A DNA stretch of 64,000 bases from Mesorhizobium norvegicum (GTDB lineage: Bacteria; Pseudomonadota; Alphaproteobacteria; Rhizobiales; Rhizobiaceae): contig NZ_SMYZ01000003.1 of assembly GCF_004919685.1 (NCBI RefSeq), positions 33,816-97,815 on the forward strand, written 5' to 3'. Both the position numbers and the translations under genes were made by a program. A model generated the notes under the pieces. The model did no database searches and was not told the DNA's origin. It saw nothing but the letters and a program-made list of their open reading frames with translations. How positions within the stretch are numbered: the first letter of the stretch is position 1; every line of letters starts with the position of its first letter. Of the stretch, positions 27,558-36,359 are shown piece after piece.

Positions 27558-28238
27558 TTAGGCCGCAACTGCCGGCTGGCTCCAGCGGGCAGCGAGCAGC
27601 CGGTAGGGGATGAGTGCGACGACGGCGATGATCAGCTTCACCGAGAGATCACCAAGCGCCCAGGAAACCCAGCGCATGGCATCGACATGGAACACGCCCA
27701 TCAGCGGTGCGGTTTCGAGCGCAAAGCTGTCGTTCGGACCAGCGAAGGCAAAGGCGGCCGAGAAAGCGACGGTGAAGAATACGGCGGTGTCGAATACCGA
27801 CCCGACCAGCGTGCCGACGATCGGCGCCCGCCACCAGCTCTGCCGGCGCAGCCGGTTGAAGACGGTGACATCGAGCAATTGCGCGCAAAGGAATGCCGCG
27901 CCGGAGGCCGCCGCGATGCGCACCAGCCGGTCGGCGGCGGTCTCGAATTCGATCAGGCCGTGGCGGAACAGGAAGGGTGGGACAAGGATCGAGCAGACCA
28001 CCGCCGTCATGAAGCCGACAAAGACGATCCTGCGCGCCACGGTGGGCCCGTAGCGGCGGTTGGCGAGGTCGGTGACCAGGAAGGAGAAGGGGTAGGTGAA
28101 GGCGCCCCAGGTCAACAGATCGGCCAGCGACAAGCCGCCGACCTGGCCCTGCATCGGGAACTGCACGAGAATGTTCGAAGCCACGACGACAAGCGCCATG
28201 GCGGCCACGAATGGCAGGTATCGCGAGAAGGAAGTCAT
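27558..28238 (-). CDS. Queuosine precursor transporter (YhhQ/VUT family)
   Basis: A 226-residue inner-membrane protein with six predicted helices, of the COG1738/VUT family, whose E. coli member YhhQ imports preQ0 and preQ1 for queuosine synthesis. The conserved stretch TYPFSFLVTDLANRRYGP and the later FDTAVFFTVAF are visible. The ribosome-binding site AGGA lies inside a small stem-loop followed by an A-rich tail directly upstream, resembling a preQ1-I riboswitch. The rpmB gene is upstream on the same strand. Confidence 0.9.
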   Translation of the reverse strand: MTSFSRYLPFVAAMALVVVASNILVQFPMQGQVGGLSLADLLTWGAFTYPFSFLVTDLANRRYGPTVARRIVFVGFMTAVVCSILVPPFLFRHGLIEFETAADRLVRIAAASGAAFLCAQLLDVTVFNRLRRQSWWRAPIVGTLVGSVFDTAVFFTVAFSAAFAFAGPNDSFALETAPLMGVFHVDAMRWVSWALGDLSVKLIIAVVALIPYRLLAARWSQPAVAA

Positions 28239-28266
28239 TTTTTTATCCTGGGTAATGGAACCAGCG
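28239..28266 (-). promoter_or_regulatory. Candidate preQ1 class I riboswitch of yhhQ
   Basis: On the minus strand CTGG (28264-28261) can pair with CCAG (28251-28248) around a loop TTCCATTAC. A tail GATAAAAAA follows and runs straight into the yhhQ ATG. The size, loop and A-rich tail resemble preQ1-I aptamers, and the gene controlled is a preQ1/preQ0 transporter. The 3' strand overlaps the Shine-Dalgarno AGGA, so ligand binding would block translation. The P1 stem is short and the fit is by eye. Confidence 0.5.
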
Positions 28267-28287
28267 GAGCATCATGCCCATCCGAGC

Positions 28288-28369
28288 GATGCTCGCTTCG
28301 TATTTGAGCATCGGGTTGCCGAACCTTGCGGATTCGATCCCGATGCCCAAGGCCAACAAGAGGTTGGCC
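28288..28369. promoter_or_regulatory. Two hairpins between rpmB and yhhQ
   Basis: GGCCAAC-AAGAG-GTTGGCC (28351-28369) and GATGCTC-N11-GAGCATC (28288-28312) are perfect 7-bp stems. Neither is followed by a T tract on the minus strand, so they may be weak terminators or processing sites after rpmB rather than classical intrinsic terminators. Confidence 0.5.
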
Positions 28370-28399
28370 AGGGCGGTCGTCCCCCGCCTTTAAACGATG

Positions 28400-28696
28400 T
28401 CAGGCAGCAGGCTGCTCGGCGATCTTCTTGGCGATCTGCTTCTTCAGCAGACGGGCGCGCTGCGACAATTCCTTGACGTCGGCCTTGGCCAGGAAGGCGT
28501 CGAGACCGCCGCGATGTTCGACCGAACGCAGCGCGTTGGCCGAGATGCGCAGACGCACATTCTGGTTCAGCGCTTCCGAAATCAGCGTCACATTGACGAG
28601 ATTCGGCAGGAAGCGACGCTTGGTCTTGTTGTTGGCGTGGCTCACATTGTTGCCGGACATGACTGCCTTGGCAGTGAGTTCGCAGGTGCGGGACAT
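28400..28696 (-). CDS. rpmB: 50S ribosomal protein L28
   Basis: A 98-residue basic ribosomal protein with the bL28 N-terminus [29 protein letters not shown], split here as [12 protein letters not shown] and [15 protein letters not shown], and the core [22 protein letters not shown]. This is the longer alphaproteobacterial form with a basic C-terminal extension. The single Cys5 is not part of a zinc knuckle. It is divergent from the DUF3108 gene and upstream of yhhQ on the same strand. Confidence 0.97.
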   Translation of the reverse strand: MSRTCELTAKAVMSGNNVSHANNKTKRRFLPNLVNVTLISEALNQNVRLRISANALRSVEHRGGLDAFLAKADVKELSQRARLLKKQIAKKIAEQPAA

Positions 28697-28954
28697 TGTT
28701 CTAACCTTCAGTTCTCGGGATCTGCCAAACCTTTGTGCCCACGCCGGGTGGCGCGCGGTTCTGGTCAGGCGGCCTTATGGAAAAAGTTGGCGTTCCATAG
28801 TTGCATTTCGCCGGGGCGTCAAGCTCCGGCTTCCCCACGGACGCGCCCGGCATTTTCATATTAAGGCCGGAATTCATCCTATAAGCGGTCTGATAGGGAC
28901 ATGCCAGACCGGAGTTGCCCGCCTCCGGCCGAAAATCAAGGACCCGATCCCGCC

Positions 28955-29743
28955 ATGCTTCGTTCGTCACATGCCCTTGTCGCCATGCTTGCCATTGCCT
29001 TGCCGTCCGCCGCGTCTGCTGCCTCGCCGCAGTCGTTCAAGGGCGAGTACACGGTGTCGTTCCTTGGTCTTTCGATAGCGAAATCAACGTTTTCCAGCCG
29101 CTATGAGAACGGTGCCTACGCGATCGAAGGCAGCGTCACCGCGGCCGGCCTCGCCAAGCTGTTCGACGACACGCGTGGCACGATCTCGTCCAAAGGCACG
29201 ATTGCGGGCAAGAAGATGGTGCCACAGGCGTTCCGTGCCGATTACACCTCCGGCAAGAAGGCATCGGTGGTCGATATCCGCTTTGCCAACGGCACGGTCA
29301 CCTCGACGCAGGTCATCCCCGCGCCGGGCAAGCGCGATCCCAAGAGCTGGGTGCCGATCAGTGCCGACGACCTGGCCTCGGTGCTCGATCCGATGGCCGC
29401 CACCGTCATCCATGCCGACAGTCTCGATCAGGTCTGCGGCCGCACGGTGAAGTTCTATGATGGCGAGATGCGCGCCGATCTGACGCTGACCTATGATTCG
29501 AAGGGCACGATCTCGGTGCCCGGCTACAAGGGCGACACCATCACCTGCCGGATGGGTTTCGAGCCGGTGGCGGGGTATCGCAAGGGCCGCAAGGCGCTCA
29601 ACTATCTGAAGAACAAAAGCCGCATGATGGTGACGTTTGCACCGCTCGGCCAAACCGGCGTATATGCGCCGATCCACGCCACGGTGGGCACGCAGATCGG
29701 CACCTTGACCATCAGCGCCGGGCGTTTCGAAGCGGTACAATAG
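28955..29743 (+). CDS. DUF3108-domain exported protein
   Basis: A 262-residue protein with a signal peptide (MLRSSHALVAMLAIALPSAA..., cleavage near residue 24) followed by a DUF3108 beta-barrel-like domain (GEYTVSFLGLSIAKSTFSS, GTISSKGTI, MMVTFAPLGQTGVYAP). These proteins are periplasmic or outer-membrane-associated and of unknown function. The ATG at 28955 gives the signal peptide; the reading from 28901 does not. A divergent promoter region with rpmB lies upstream. Confidence 0.87.
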   Translation: MLRSSHALVAMLAIALPSAASAASPQSFKGEYTVSFLGLSIAKSTFSSRYENGAYAIEGSVTAAGLAKLFDDTRGTISSKGTIAGKKMVPQAFRADYTSGKKASVVDIRFANGTVTSTQVIPAPGKRDPKSWVPISADDLASVLDPMAATVIHADSLDQVCGRTVKFYDGEMRADLTLTYDSKGTISVPGYKGDTITCRMGFEPVAGYRKGRKALNYLKNKSRMMVTFAPLGQTGVYAPIHATVGTQIGTLTISAGRFEAVQ

Positions 29744-29777
29744 CCAGGCGCGGAATTGGCGCGCCACTGGAGACAGA

Positions 29778-30713
29778 ATGGGGCGCGCAACACTGATCGG
29801 CTTTTCGGCGGTCGCCATGTGGGCGTTGCTGGCGCTGCTCACGGATGCGTCGGGCCAAGTGCCGCCGTTCCTGCTGTCGGCAATCACCTTCTCGATCGGC
29901 ACCGGCGTCGGGCTCGTCGCGCGGCTGTTCATGCCGGCGCCCGACAAGAACCAGAAGATACCGCCGCAAGTGTGGCTGATCGGCATTGCCGGCCTGTTCG
30001 GCTACCACTTTTTCTACTTCACCGCGCTGCGCAATGCGCCGGCGGTGGAGGCGAGCCTGATCGCCTATCTGTGGCCGCTGCTGATCGTGCTCGGCTCGGC
30101 GCTGATGCCGGGCGAACGGCTGGCCTGGAACCATGTCGTCGGCGCGTTGCTCGGCCTTGCCGGCACGGTGCTGATCGTCACCAAGGGTGGCGGTCTCGCC
30201 TTCGACGCCCGCTATGCCTTCGGCTATGCGATGGCCGCCGTTTGTGCCGTCCTGTGGTCGTCCTATTCGCTGTTGTCGCGGCGCTTCCCGTCAGTGCCGA
30301 CCAGCATCGTTACCTGGTTCTGCGCCGCCACCGCGGTGCTGTCGCTCGCCTGCCACCTGGCGCTGGAACAAACCGTGCTGCCTGAGGGCGCCGGCCAGTG
30401 GCTGGCCGTGCTCGGTCTTGGCCTGATGCCGGTGGGTGCTGCCTTCTATGCCTGGGACATCGGCGTCAAGCGCGGCAACATCCAGGTGCTGGGGGCTGCA
30501 AGCTACGCCGCGCCGCTGTTGTCGACGCTGGTGCTGATCGCGGCCGGCGTCGCCGAGCCGTCGCTGCGCATCCTCGCTGCCTGCGTGCTCATCACCGGCG
30601 GTGCGGCGCTGGCGGCAAAGTCGCTGTTCCTGCGCAAGCCGGTCGCGACCGAAAGCGGAGCCGGGGCATCCGAAAGCGGAGCCGGGGCATCCGAAGGCGG
30701 AGCCAGAGCATGA
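29778..30713 (+). CDS. EamA/DMT-family transporter (YddG-like)
   Basis: A 311-residue, ten-helix drug/metabolite transporter with two EamA repeats. The sequence (WALLALLTDASGQVPPFLLSA..., YHFFYFTALRNAPAVEASLIAYLWPLLIVL) is close to aromatic amino-acid exporters of the YddG type. The C-terminal 20 residues are encoded by a 21-bp tandem repeat (ESGAGAS units) and are probably dispensable. Its stop overlaps the start of the YhhN gene (ATGA). Confidence 0.92.
   Translation: MGRATLIGFSAVAMWALLALLTDASGQVPPFLLSAITFSIGTGVGLVARLFMPAPDKNQKIPPQVWLIGIAGLFGYHFFYFTALRNAPAVEASLIAYLWPLLIVLGSALMPGERLAWNHVVGALLGLAGTVLIVTKGGGLAFDARYAFGYAMAAVCAVLWSSYSLLSRRFPSVPTSIVTWFCAATAVLSLACHLALEQTVLPEGAGQWLAVLGLGLMPVGAAFYAWDIGVKRGNIQVLGAASYAAPLLSTLVLIAAGVAEPSLRILAACVLITGGAALAAKSLFLRKPVATESGAGASESGAGASEGGARA
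30651..30711. repeat. 21-bp tandem repeat, 2.9 copies
   Basis: The units begin at 30651, 30672 and 30693 (GAAAGCGGAGCCGGGGCATC... pattern). They encode the peptide ESGAGAS, ESGAGAS and the diverged EGGARA at the transporter's C-terminus. The repeat runs into the YhhN start codon, so unit number could alter spacing between the two genes. Confidence 0.9.
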
Positions 30714-31384
30714 CGATGCCGTTTGCGGGCGGCATCGATGCCAACGCCAATGCGACACTGATCTTTTCGCTGGCGGCGGCGGTCATCTACACCTTCACGC
30801 TTGGCATGCCGCCGACGCTCGCTCGTTCGGCGGCAAAGACGCTCACTGTCGCGATGCTTGCCGTGCTGGCGGCGCTGCAAGGCGGCCCGCTGCTGCTGGT
30901 TGCTGCGCTCGCGCTCAGCGCCGTTGGCGACGCCTTCCTGTCGCGCGACGGTGAAAAGGCCTTTCTTGGCGGGCTGGCCAGCTTTCTCGTCGCCCACATC
31001 GTCTATGTCGTGCTGTTCCTGCGCAGCGGTGGCGGGTTGGAGTTGCTTGGCACCGAATCTTGGCGCGGAGCGATCGCGCTCGCCATGGCGGTGTTTGCGA
31101 TCGTCATGCTGGCGGCACTGTGGCGCCGCGTTGGTCCCGGCCTGCGTATCCCGATCACCGTCTATATCGTCGCGATCCTGGTGATGGGCATCTCGGCGCT
31201 GACGACAAGCAGCGTCTGGATTGTCGGCGGCGCCGTGCTGTTCATGGCGTCGGACGGGCTGCTCGCTACGGAGAAATTCCTGGTGGCCGCCATCTCGCCG
31301 CATCGTGCCTGGATGCGTTTTGCTGTCTGGGCGCTCTACTACGCCGCCCAGTTGGGGATCACCTTGGGTTTCTTGCTGAATTAG
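30710..31384 (+). CDS. YhhN-family membrane protein (lysoplasmalogenase-like)
   Basis: A 224-residue membrane protein with about eight helices, of the YhhN/TMEM86 family, whose animal members hydrolyse lysoplasmalogens. Conserved acidic residues lie in ALSAVGDAFLSRDGE and FMASDGLLA. The ATG at 30710 overlaps the EamA stop, and an ATG at 30716 is the alternative. The last four bases overlap the convergent cupin gene. The bacterial function is unclear. Confidence 0.88.
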   Translation: MTMPFAGGIDANANATLIFSLAAAVIYTFTLGMPPTLARSAAKTLTVAMLAVLAALQGGPLLLVAALALSAVGDAFLSRDGEKAFLGGLASFLVAHIVYVVLFLRSGGGLELLGTESWRGAIALAMAVFAIVMLAALWRRVGPGLRIPITVYIVAILVMGISALTTSSVWIVGGAVLFMASDGLLATEKFLVAAISPHRAWMRFAVWALYYAAQLGITLGFLLN

Positions 31385-31809
31385 GGTTGTTTCGGCTGCC
31401 AGCCAGGTGCTGCCAGTTCGAAGGCGGCAAACTCGAAGCCCGGTGCGACGGTGCAGCCGACCAGCGTCCAGTCGCCCAGGCTGCGCGCCGATTGCCACCA
31501 GCCTGCCGGCACGACGATCTGCGGCCGTTCACCGGCTGCGAGATCGATGCCGAGCACCTGCTCCATAACGGCGCTGCCTTCTTCCCACATCGCCAGCGCC
31601 AGCGGGGCGCCGGCGTGGAAATGCCAGACCTCGGCGGCGTCCTTGACCCGGTGCCAGGCCGAAACCTGATGCTGTTCCAGCAGGAAGTAGATCGCGGTCG
31701 AATGGCCGCGCGCACCGCCAGCGCCATCGCGAAAGGTCTCGGCGTACCAGCCGCCTTCCGGATGCGGTTTCAGACCGAGCGTCGCGATGATTTCGGCGGA
31801 ACTGGCCAT
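31381..31809 (-). CDS. Cupin-fold protein, DUF985 family
   Basis: A 142-residue single-domain cupin of the DUF985 family (LKPHPEGGWYAETFRD, STAIYFLLEQHQVSAWHRV). Possible metal ligands are His53, Glu60, His63 and His65 (WHRVKDAAEVWHFHAG). Structures in the family show a cupin barrel, but no reaction is established. It lies 12 bp downstream of gloB on the same strand, and the four-base 3' overlap with yhhN is convergent. Confidence 0.9.
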   Translation of the reverse strand: MASSAEIIATLGLKPHPEGGWYAETFRDGAGGARGHSTAIYFLLEQHQVSAWHRVKDAAEVWHFHAGAPLALAMWEEGSAVMEQVLGIDLAAGERPQIVVPAGWWQSARSLGDWTLVGCTVAPGFEFAAFELAAPGWQPKQP

Positions 31810-31821
31810 GGCCCGAATGCT

Positions 31822-32589
31822 CTAGAAATTGTCCTTGCGCTTGCGGATTTCGGCAAAAACCTCGGCGTCCGAAGCTTTCTCCAGCCCAAGATGCTTGCGG
31901 ATCGCCGGATCGTGCCAGCGCAGGAAGGGATTGGTCGACAGTTCCTCGCCGATCGTCGTCGGCAGTGTCGGCTTGTCGGCGGCGCGCAGCGCTTCGATTT
32001 TGGCGGCGCGTTCCTTCAATGCCGAATTGGTCGGGTCGACGGTCAGCGCGAAACGGGCGTTGGAGAGCGTGTATTCGTGACCGCAATAGATGACCGTCTC
32101 AGCCGGAAGTGCAGCCAGCTTCTTCAGCGAATCATACATCACCGGCGGCTTGCATTCGAAGAGCCGCCCGCACCCCAGCGCAAACAGCGTGTCGGCGGTG
32201 AACGCCACACTCGAAGCCGGCAAGTAGTAGGAAACGTGGCCGGCGGTGTGGCCGGGCGTGGCAATCACCTCGATCCGCTCATCGCCGAGATGAACGACGG
32301 AACCCTCTTCGACGGTTTCGTCGATGCCGGGGATCTTGGCCTTTTCCGCTTCCGGGCCGACAATGCGCAATTTGAAGCGCTCCTTCAGCGCCAGATTGGC
32401 CTCGACGTGGTCGACATGATGATGCGTGGTCAGGATCATCGTCGGCGTCCAGCCGGTGCGCTTGAGCGCGGCCAGGATCGGTGCCTCCTCGGGCGCGTCG
32501 ATGATCGCGGTCTGGCCGCTTTTGGGGTCATGCACCAGCACGCCGAAATTGTCGCTGCGGCACATGAACTGTTCGATTTCGACCGGCAT
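31822..32589 (-). CDS. gloB: Hydroxyacylglutathione hydrolase (glyoxalase II)
   Basis: A 255-residue metallo-beta-lactamase-fold enzyme that hydrolyses S-D-lactoylglutathione to lactate and glutathione, finishing methylglyoxal detoxification. The THHHVDH metal motif is at 55-61, with further ligands in [12 protein letters not shown] and YCGHEYT. It carries the family's C-terminal helical domain ending in [11 protein letters not shown]. It is divergent from a methyltransferase gene, an arrangement usual in Rhizobiales. Confidence 0.96.
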   Translation of the reverse strand: MPVEIEQFMCRSDNFGVLVHDPKSGQTAIIDAPEEAPILAALKRTGWTPTMILTTHHHVDHVEANLALKERFKLRIVGPEAEKAKIPGIDETVEEGSVVHLGDERIEVIATPGHTAGHVSYYLPASSVAFTADTLFALGCGRLFECKPPVMYDSLKKLAALPAETVIYCGHEYTLSNARFALTVDPTNSALKERAAKIEALRAADKPTLPTTIGEELSTNPFLRWHDPAIRKHLGLEKASDAEVFAEIRKRKDNF

Positions 32590-32708
32590 CGCATGTCTCC
32601 ATTGTCGCCGCAGACATAGGGCGCCGGCGCGGCGATGTCATCCCGCAAATCTCCGCCATATCGGGGCCTTTTGTTGAAACCCGCCGATATCACGGCTACA
32701 TCCCTGCC

Positions 32709-33497
32709 ATGCATTCCGACATCGTCGACCTTCGCTCCTTCTATTCGACAACGCTCGGCCGGTTCGCCGAGCGCTCGATCACCATGGCGCTGTCGTCGAT
32801 CTGGGCCGCCGTGCCCAACGAGCGGCTGGTCGGCCTCGGCTATACCTTGCCGTGGCTGGAGCGCTTCGGCGCGGATGCCGAGCGGGTGTTTGCCTTCATG
32901 CCGGCAACGCAGGGCGCCGTGGTGTGGCCGGCGACAGGGCCGACGGCGACGGCACTGGTCTTCGACGAGGAACTGCCGCTGGTCGATTCCTGCATCGACC
33001 GCATGCTGCTCGTCCATTCGCTCGAACATGTCGAGAACCCGCGTGAGACGCTGAACGAGATCTGGCGTGTGCTGTCGCCGGCCGGCCGCGTGGTCATCGT
33101 CGTGCCCAACCGGCGCGGTGTCTGGGCGCGCTTCGAGCACACGCCGTTCGGCAATGGCCGGCCTTTCTCGCGTGGCCAGCTCACCGAACTGCTGCGCGAG
33201 GCGAATTTCACGCCCGCCGCCTGGTCCGATGCGCTGTTCTTTCCGCCATCGCGGCGCCGTTTCATGATGCGGTTCCACAATGTGCTGGAACGTGCCGGCC
33301 GGCGACTGTGGCCGATCTTTTCCGGGGTCATCGTCGTCGAGGCACAGAAGCGGCTCTATCAAGGCGTACCGGTCGCCCAGCGCGCCTCGCGCCGTGTCTT
33401 CGTGCCGGTGCTGTCGCCGCATGGCGCCACCCGGCTTGGCCGTCGCAATGAGGCCGGGGACACCAAGCCATCGGTTGCGCGGGTGACGGCTTCGTGA
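32709..33497 (+). CDS. Class I SAM-dependent methyltransferase
   Basis: A 262-residue protein of the methyltransferase type-11 group. The N-terminal glycine-rich loop is weak (VGLGYTLPWLERFG), but the acidic and hinge segments VDSCIDRMLLVHSLEHVENPRETLNEI and RVVIVVPNRRG (quoted as shorter pieces: MLLVHSLEHVENPRETL) are typical. It is divergent from gloB, 120 bp apart, and I recall this pairing in other Rhizobiales. The substrate is unknown. Confidence 0.87.
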   Translation: MHSDIVDLRSFYSTTLGRFAERSITMALSSIWAAVPNERLVGLGYTLPWLERFGADAERVFAFMPATQGAVVWPATGPTATALVFDEELPLVDSCIDRMLLVHSLEHVENPRETLNEIWRVLSPAGRVVIVVPNRRGVWARFEHTPFGNGRPFSRGQLTELLREANFTPAAWSDALFFPPSRRRFMMRFHNVLERAGRRLWPIFSGVIVVEAQKRLYQGVPVAQRASRRVFVPVLSPHGATRLGRRNEAGDTKPSVARVTAS

Positions 33498-33636
33498 TCA
33501 CGGCAAGAGTGCCTGGTGGCTTTTCCCTGCCTATCTGTCGCAAGTGGACTGACAGCCCATTTGGCAGCCCATGTGAACGACGGATGCCTTCAAGTCTCTC
33601 CAACCGGTTTCAGCACTGAACGCAAGGACCTCGGCC

Positions 33637-35463
33637 ATGGCTGATCAACCGGGCAATGCCGCCGCCGCTCAGCCGGTTGCCGTGGCCGTCGAAGCCAGCA
33701 GCCTGAGCGATCAGGTGGCGACGATCAGGCGGGCGCTGGCGGGATCGCCGGTTCGCAAGTGGTTGCTGTGGACATCGGTCGGCATCATGGCCGTGATCAT
33801 CGCAACGTCGATCGGCCAGGTTCTGCTCAACCGCTGGAATCAGCCTTTCTACGATGCGCTTGCGCGCCGCGACATGGCGGCGTTTGTGCACCAGCTTCTC
33901 GTCTTTGCAATGATCGCCGGCGGGCTGCTGGTGCTCAACATCGGCCAGACCTGGCTCAACCAGATGATCAGGCTCAAGCTGCGCGAGGCGCTGACGCTGG
34001 ACCTGATCGACCAGTGGATGCGGCCGGCGCGCGCCTTCCGGCAGGCCAATGCCGGCGCCATCGGCGTCAATCCCGACCAGCGCATGCAGCAGGACGCCGC
34101 GCATCTGTCCGACCTGTCGACCGATCTCGGCGTCGGCCTGCTGCAGTCGTGCATCCTGCTCGTGTCCTTCGTCGGCGTGCTGTGGGAGCTGTCCTCGGGC
34201 TTCGTGTTCCATATCGGCGGGACGTCGCTGGCCATACCGGGCTACATGGTCTGGGCCGCCATCCTCTATGCCGGCATCGCCTCCTGGTTGAGCTGGCTGG
34301 TCGGGCGCCCGCTCATCAGCCTGAACAGCAACCGCTACACGCGGGAAGCCGAGCTGCGCTCCTCGATGGTGCGCGTCAACGAGAATGTCGATGCCATTGC
34401 GTTGTACCATGGCGAGGCCGACGCCAGGCGACGGCTTGAACTCGACCTCGGCACAGTGCTGGGCGCCATGCGGCGCATCTACACCGCCCAGATCAACCTG
34501 TCCTGGGTGACCGATACCTATGGCTGGATCACCGTCGTGGCACCCATCCTGGTCGCCTCGCCGGTTTATTTCTCAGGGGATATCAGCTTTGGCGGACTGA
34601 TGATGGCGGTAGGTGCCTTCAACCAGGTCCACTCTTCCCTGCGCTGGTTCATCAACAACATAGGCAGCATCGCCGATTGGCGCGCCACGCTGATGCGTGT
34701 CGCCGATTTTCGCATCGCGCTCGATGAAACCGATGTGCTGCACGACACGGAAAAGCGCATCGCTTTTGATCAAAACGCCAATGGCAGCCTGACTTTCGAG
34801 AAGCTCGAAGTGGCTTCGCCGGAGGGCTGCACCAGGCTCGCCGACGAGCATGTCGAAATCCGTGCCGGCGAGCGCGTCATGATCACCGGCGACCGGGGCG
34901 CCGGCAAGACGCTGTTCTTCCGCGCCATTGCCGGCCTGTGGCCATGGGGAAGGGGGCGGATCGGCCTGCCGGCGGGAGAAACCCTCATATTCGTGCCGCG
35001 CGTCCCTTATTTCCCGGCCGGTACGTTGCGCGAGGTCCTCGATCACCCGAACGGAGCTGTGCCGGCGAGCGATGCCGACATTTCGGCGGTGCTTGCCGAG
35101 GTTGGTCTGGAACGGCTGTCGTCGTCGCTCGACCGCGCCGGGCGCTGGGATCACGAACTGGGCGATGACGAACAGCGCTCGTTGGCCTTCGCCAGGCTCG
35201 CCTTGCGCCAACCGAAATGGGTGATCATCGACGAAGCCATGGATGCGTTCGACGGGCCCTCCCTGCGGCGCGTGCTGTCGATGCTGGAGAAGCGTTTGCC
35301 CGGCGCCGCGATCCTCAACATCGGACGCGGCCTGCACAACAATCAGTTCTTTCCGCGCGCGTTGACGATCGTCAAGGATTCCGGCGCGCCGGCGTTGAAA
35401 CCTGCTCGCATCAGGGCGGGTGCTATCGAACCGCCGCCAGCCGGCGCCCGCCGCAAGACATAG
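33637..35463 (+). CDS. ABC transporter, fused permease/ATPase, SbmA/BacA-related (YddA-like)
   Basis: A 608-residue half transporter: an N-terminal SbmA/BacA-like membrane domain (about 40-340, with NRWNQPFYDALARRDMAAF and SLNSNRYTREAELR) and a C-terminal ATPase. Walker A is GDRGAGKTLFF near 417, and Walker B/Glu is WVIIDEAMDAFD. The signature loop is LGDDEQRSLAFARLAL rather than LSGGQ, which I think is a subfamily feature. Related BacA/BclA proteins import peptides and matter in rhizobial symbiosis; the cargo here is unknown. It acts in the inner membrane as a dimer. Confidence 0.9.
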   Translation: MADQPGNAAAAQPVAVAVEASSLSDQVATIRRALAGSPVRKWLLWTSVGIMAVIIATSIGQVLLNRWNQPFYDALARRDMAAFVHQLLVFAMIAGGLLVLNIGQTWLNQMIRLKLREALTLDLIDQWMRPARAFRQANAGAIGVNPDQRMQQDAAHLSDLSTDLGVGLLQSCILLVSFVGVLWELSSGFVFHIGGTSLAIPGYMVWAAILYAGIASWLSWLVGRPLISLNSNRYTREAELRSSMVRVNENVDAIALYHGEADARRRLELDLGTVLGAMRRIYTAQINLSWVTDTYGWITVVAPILVASPVYFSGDISFGGLMMAVGAFNQVHSSLRWFINNIGSIADWRATLMRVADFRIALDETDVLHDTEKRIAFDQNANGSLTFEKLEVASPEGCTRLADEHVEIRAGERVMITGDRGAGKTLFFRAIAGLWPWGRGRIGLPAGETLIFVPRVPYFPAGTLREVLDHPNGAVPASDADISAVLAEVGLERLSSSLDRAGRWDHELGDDEQRSLAFARLALRQPKWVIIDEAMDAFDGPSLRRVLSMLEKRLPGAAILNIGRGLHNNQFFPRALTIVKDSGAPALKPARIRAGAIEPPPAGARRKT

Positions 35464-35549
35464 GCCGATATCCGGATTGCCGGCGCAAAGCTTTATTTTG
35501 CCGTGATCGCGAGGGAAGCTCTCCGGGAGAAACAACCCTGGCGACGGCC

Positions 35550-36347
35550 ATGCTTGATGCTCTGCGCCTGCTTGCCTGTCTTGCCTGCGCCCAGGCCGCG
35601 CCCGCCGGCTCGCCGACGGATGCGCTGGCTGTGGACGTCGAGTTGGTGCTGGCGGTCGACATCTCGCTGTCGATGGACGAGAAGGAGTTCGCCCTGCAGC
35701 GCGCCGGTTATGTCGAAGCGCTGCGGCATCCCGACTTCATCCGGGCCGTCCGCGCCGGCGCCACGGGCCGCATCGCGCTCGCCTATTTCGAATGGGCCGG
35801 CACGGTGCGCGATGACGCGGTCATCGGCTGGCAGATCATCGACAGCGCCGAGAGCGCCAACAGCTTTGCCGACAAGGTCGCGGCCCGCCCGTTCCGGAGC
35901 TTCCGCGGCACCTCGATTTCCGGTGCGCTGGCCTTCGGCACCGAGCTTTTCGATCGCACTTCTTTCGAGGGCGAACGCAGCGTCATCGATATCTCCGGTG
36001 ATGGTCCAAACAATATCGGGCCGCCGGTCACCGCGACGCGTGATGAGGCAATCGCCAAAGGCATCGTCGTCAACGGACTGCCGATCCTGATCAATCCGTC
36101 GCCCACCTTCAGCCATCTCGACCAGTATTATGCACAGTGCGTGACCGGTGGGCCCGGTTCCTTCGTGCTGCCGATCTATGCCGCCGCCGAGTTCTCGACA
36201 GCCATCCGGCGCAAGCTGATCCTCGAAGTGAGTGGCATTCAGGACAGGATCATTCCCGTCGACGCGGCTACGCCGATAGACTGTCTGCAAGGCGAGCGGG
36301 ACAGGCGGTTCTTGTCGGATCCGTATTTTCCGGAACTCGACCGCTGA
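35550..36347 (+). CDS. DUF1194 VWA-domain secreted protein
   Basis: A 265-residue protein with a short signal peptide (MLDALRLLACLACAQA) and a von Willebrand A-like domain of the DUF1194 family. A MIDAS-like DISLSMDEKE lies near residue 37, with Thr/Ser in FRGTSISGAL and ISGDGPNN. It ends about 12 bp before the convergent glycosyltransferase gene. Its function is unknown. The frame extends upstream to 35217 inside the preceding gene, which is not meaningful. Confidence 0.85.
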   Translation: MLDALRLLACLACAQAAPAGSPTDALAVDVELVLAVDISLSMDEKEFALQRAGYVEALRHPDFIRAVRAGATGRIALAYFEWAGTVRDDAVIGWQIIDSAESANSFADKVAARPFRSFRGTSISGALAFGTELFDRTSFEGERSVIDISGDGPNNIGPPVTATRDEAIAKGIVVNGLPILINPSPTFSHLDQYYAQCVTGGPGSFVLPIYAAAEFSTAIRRKLILEVSGIQDRIIPVDAATPIDCLQGERDRRFLSDPYFPELDR

Positions 36348-36359
36348 ATCTTGCCGAAT

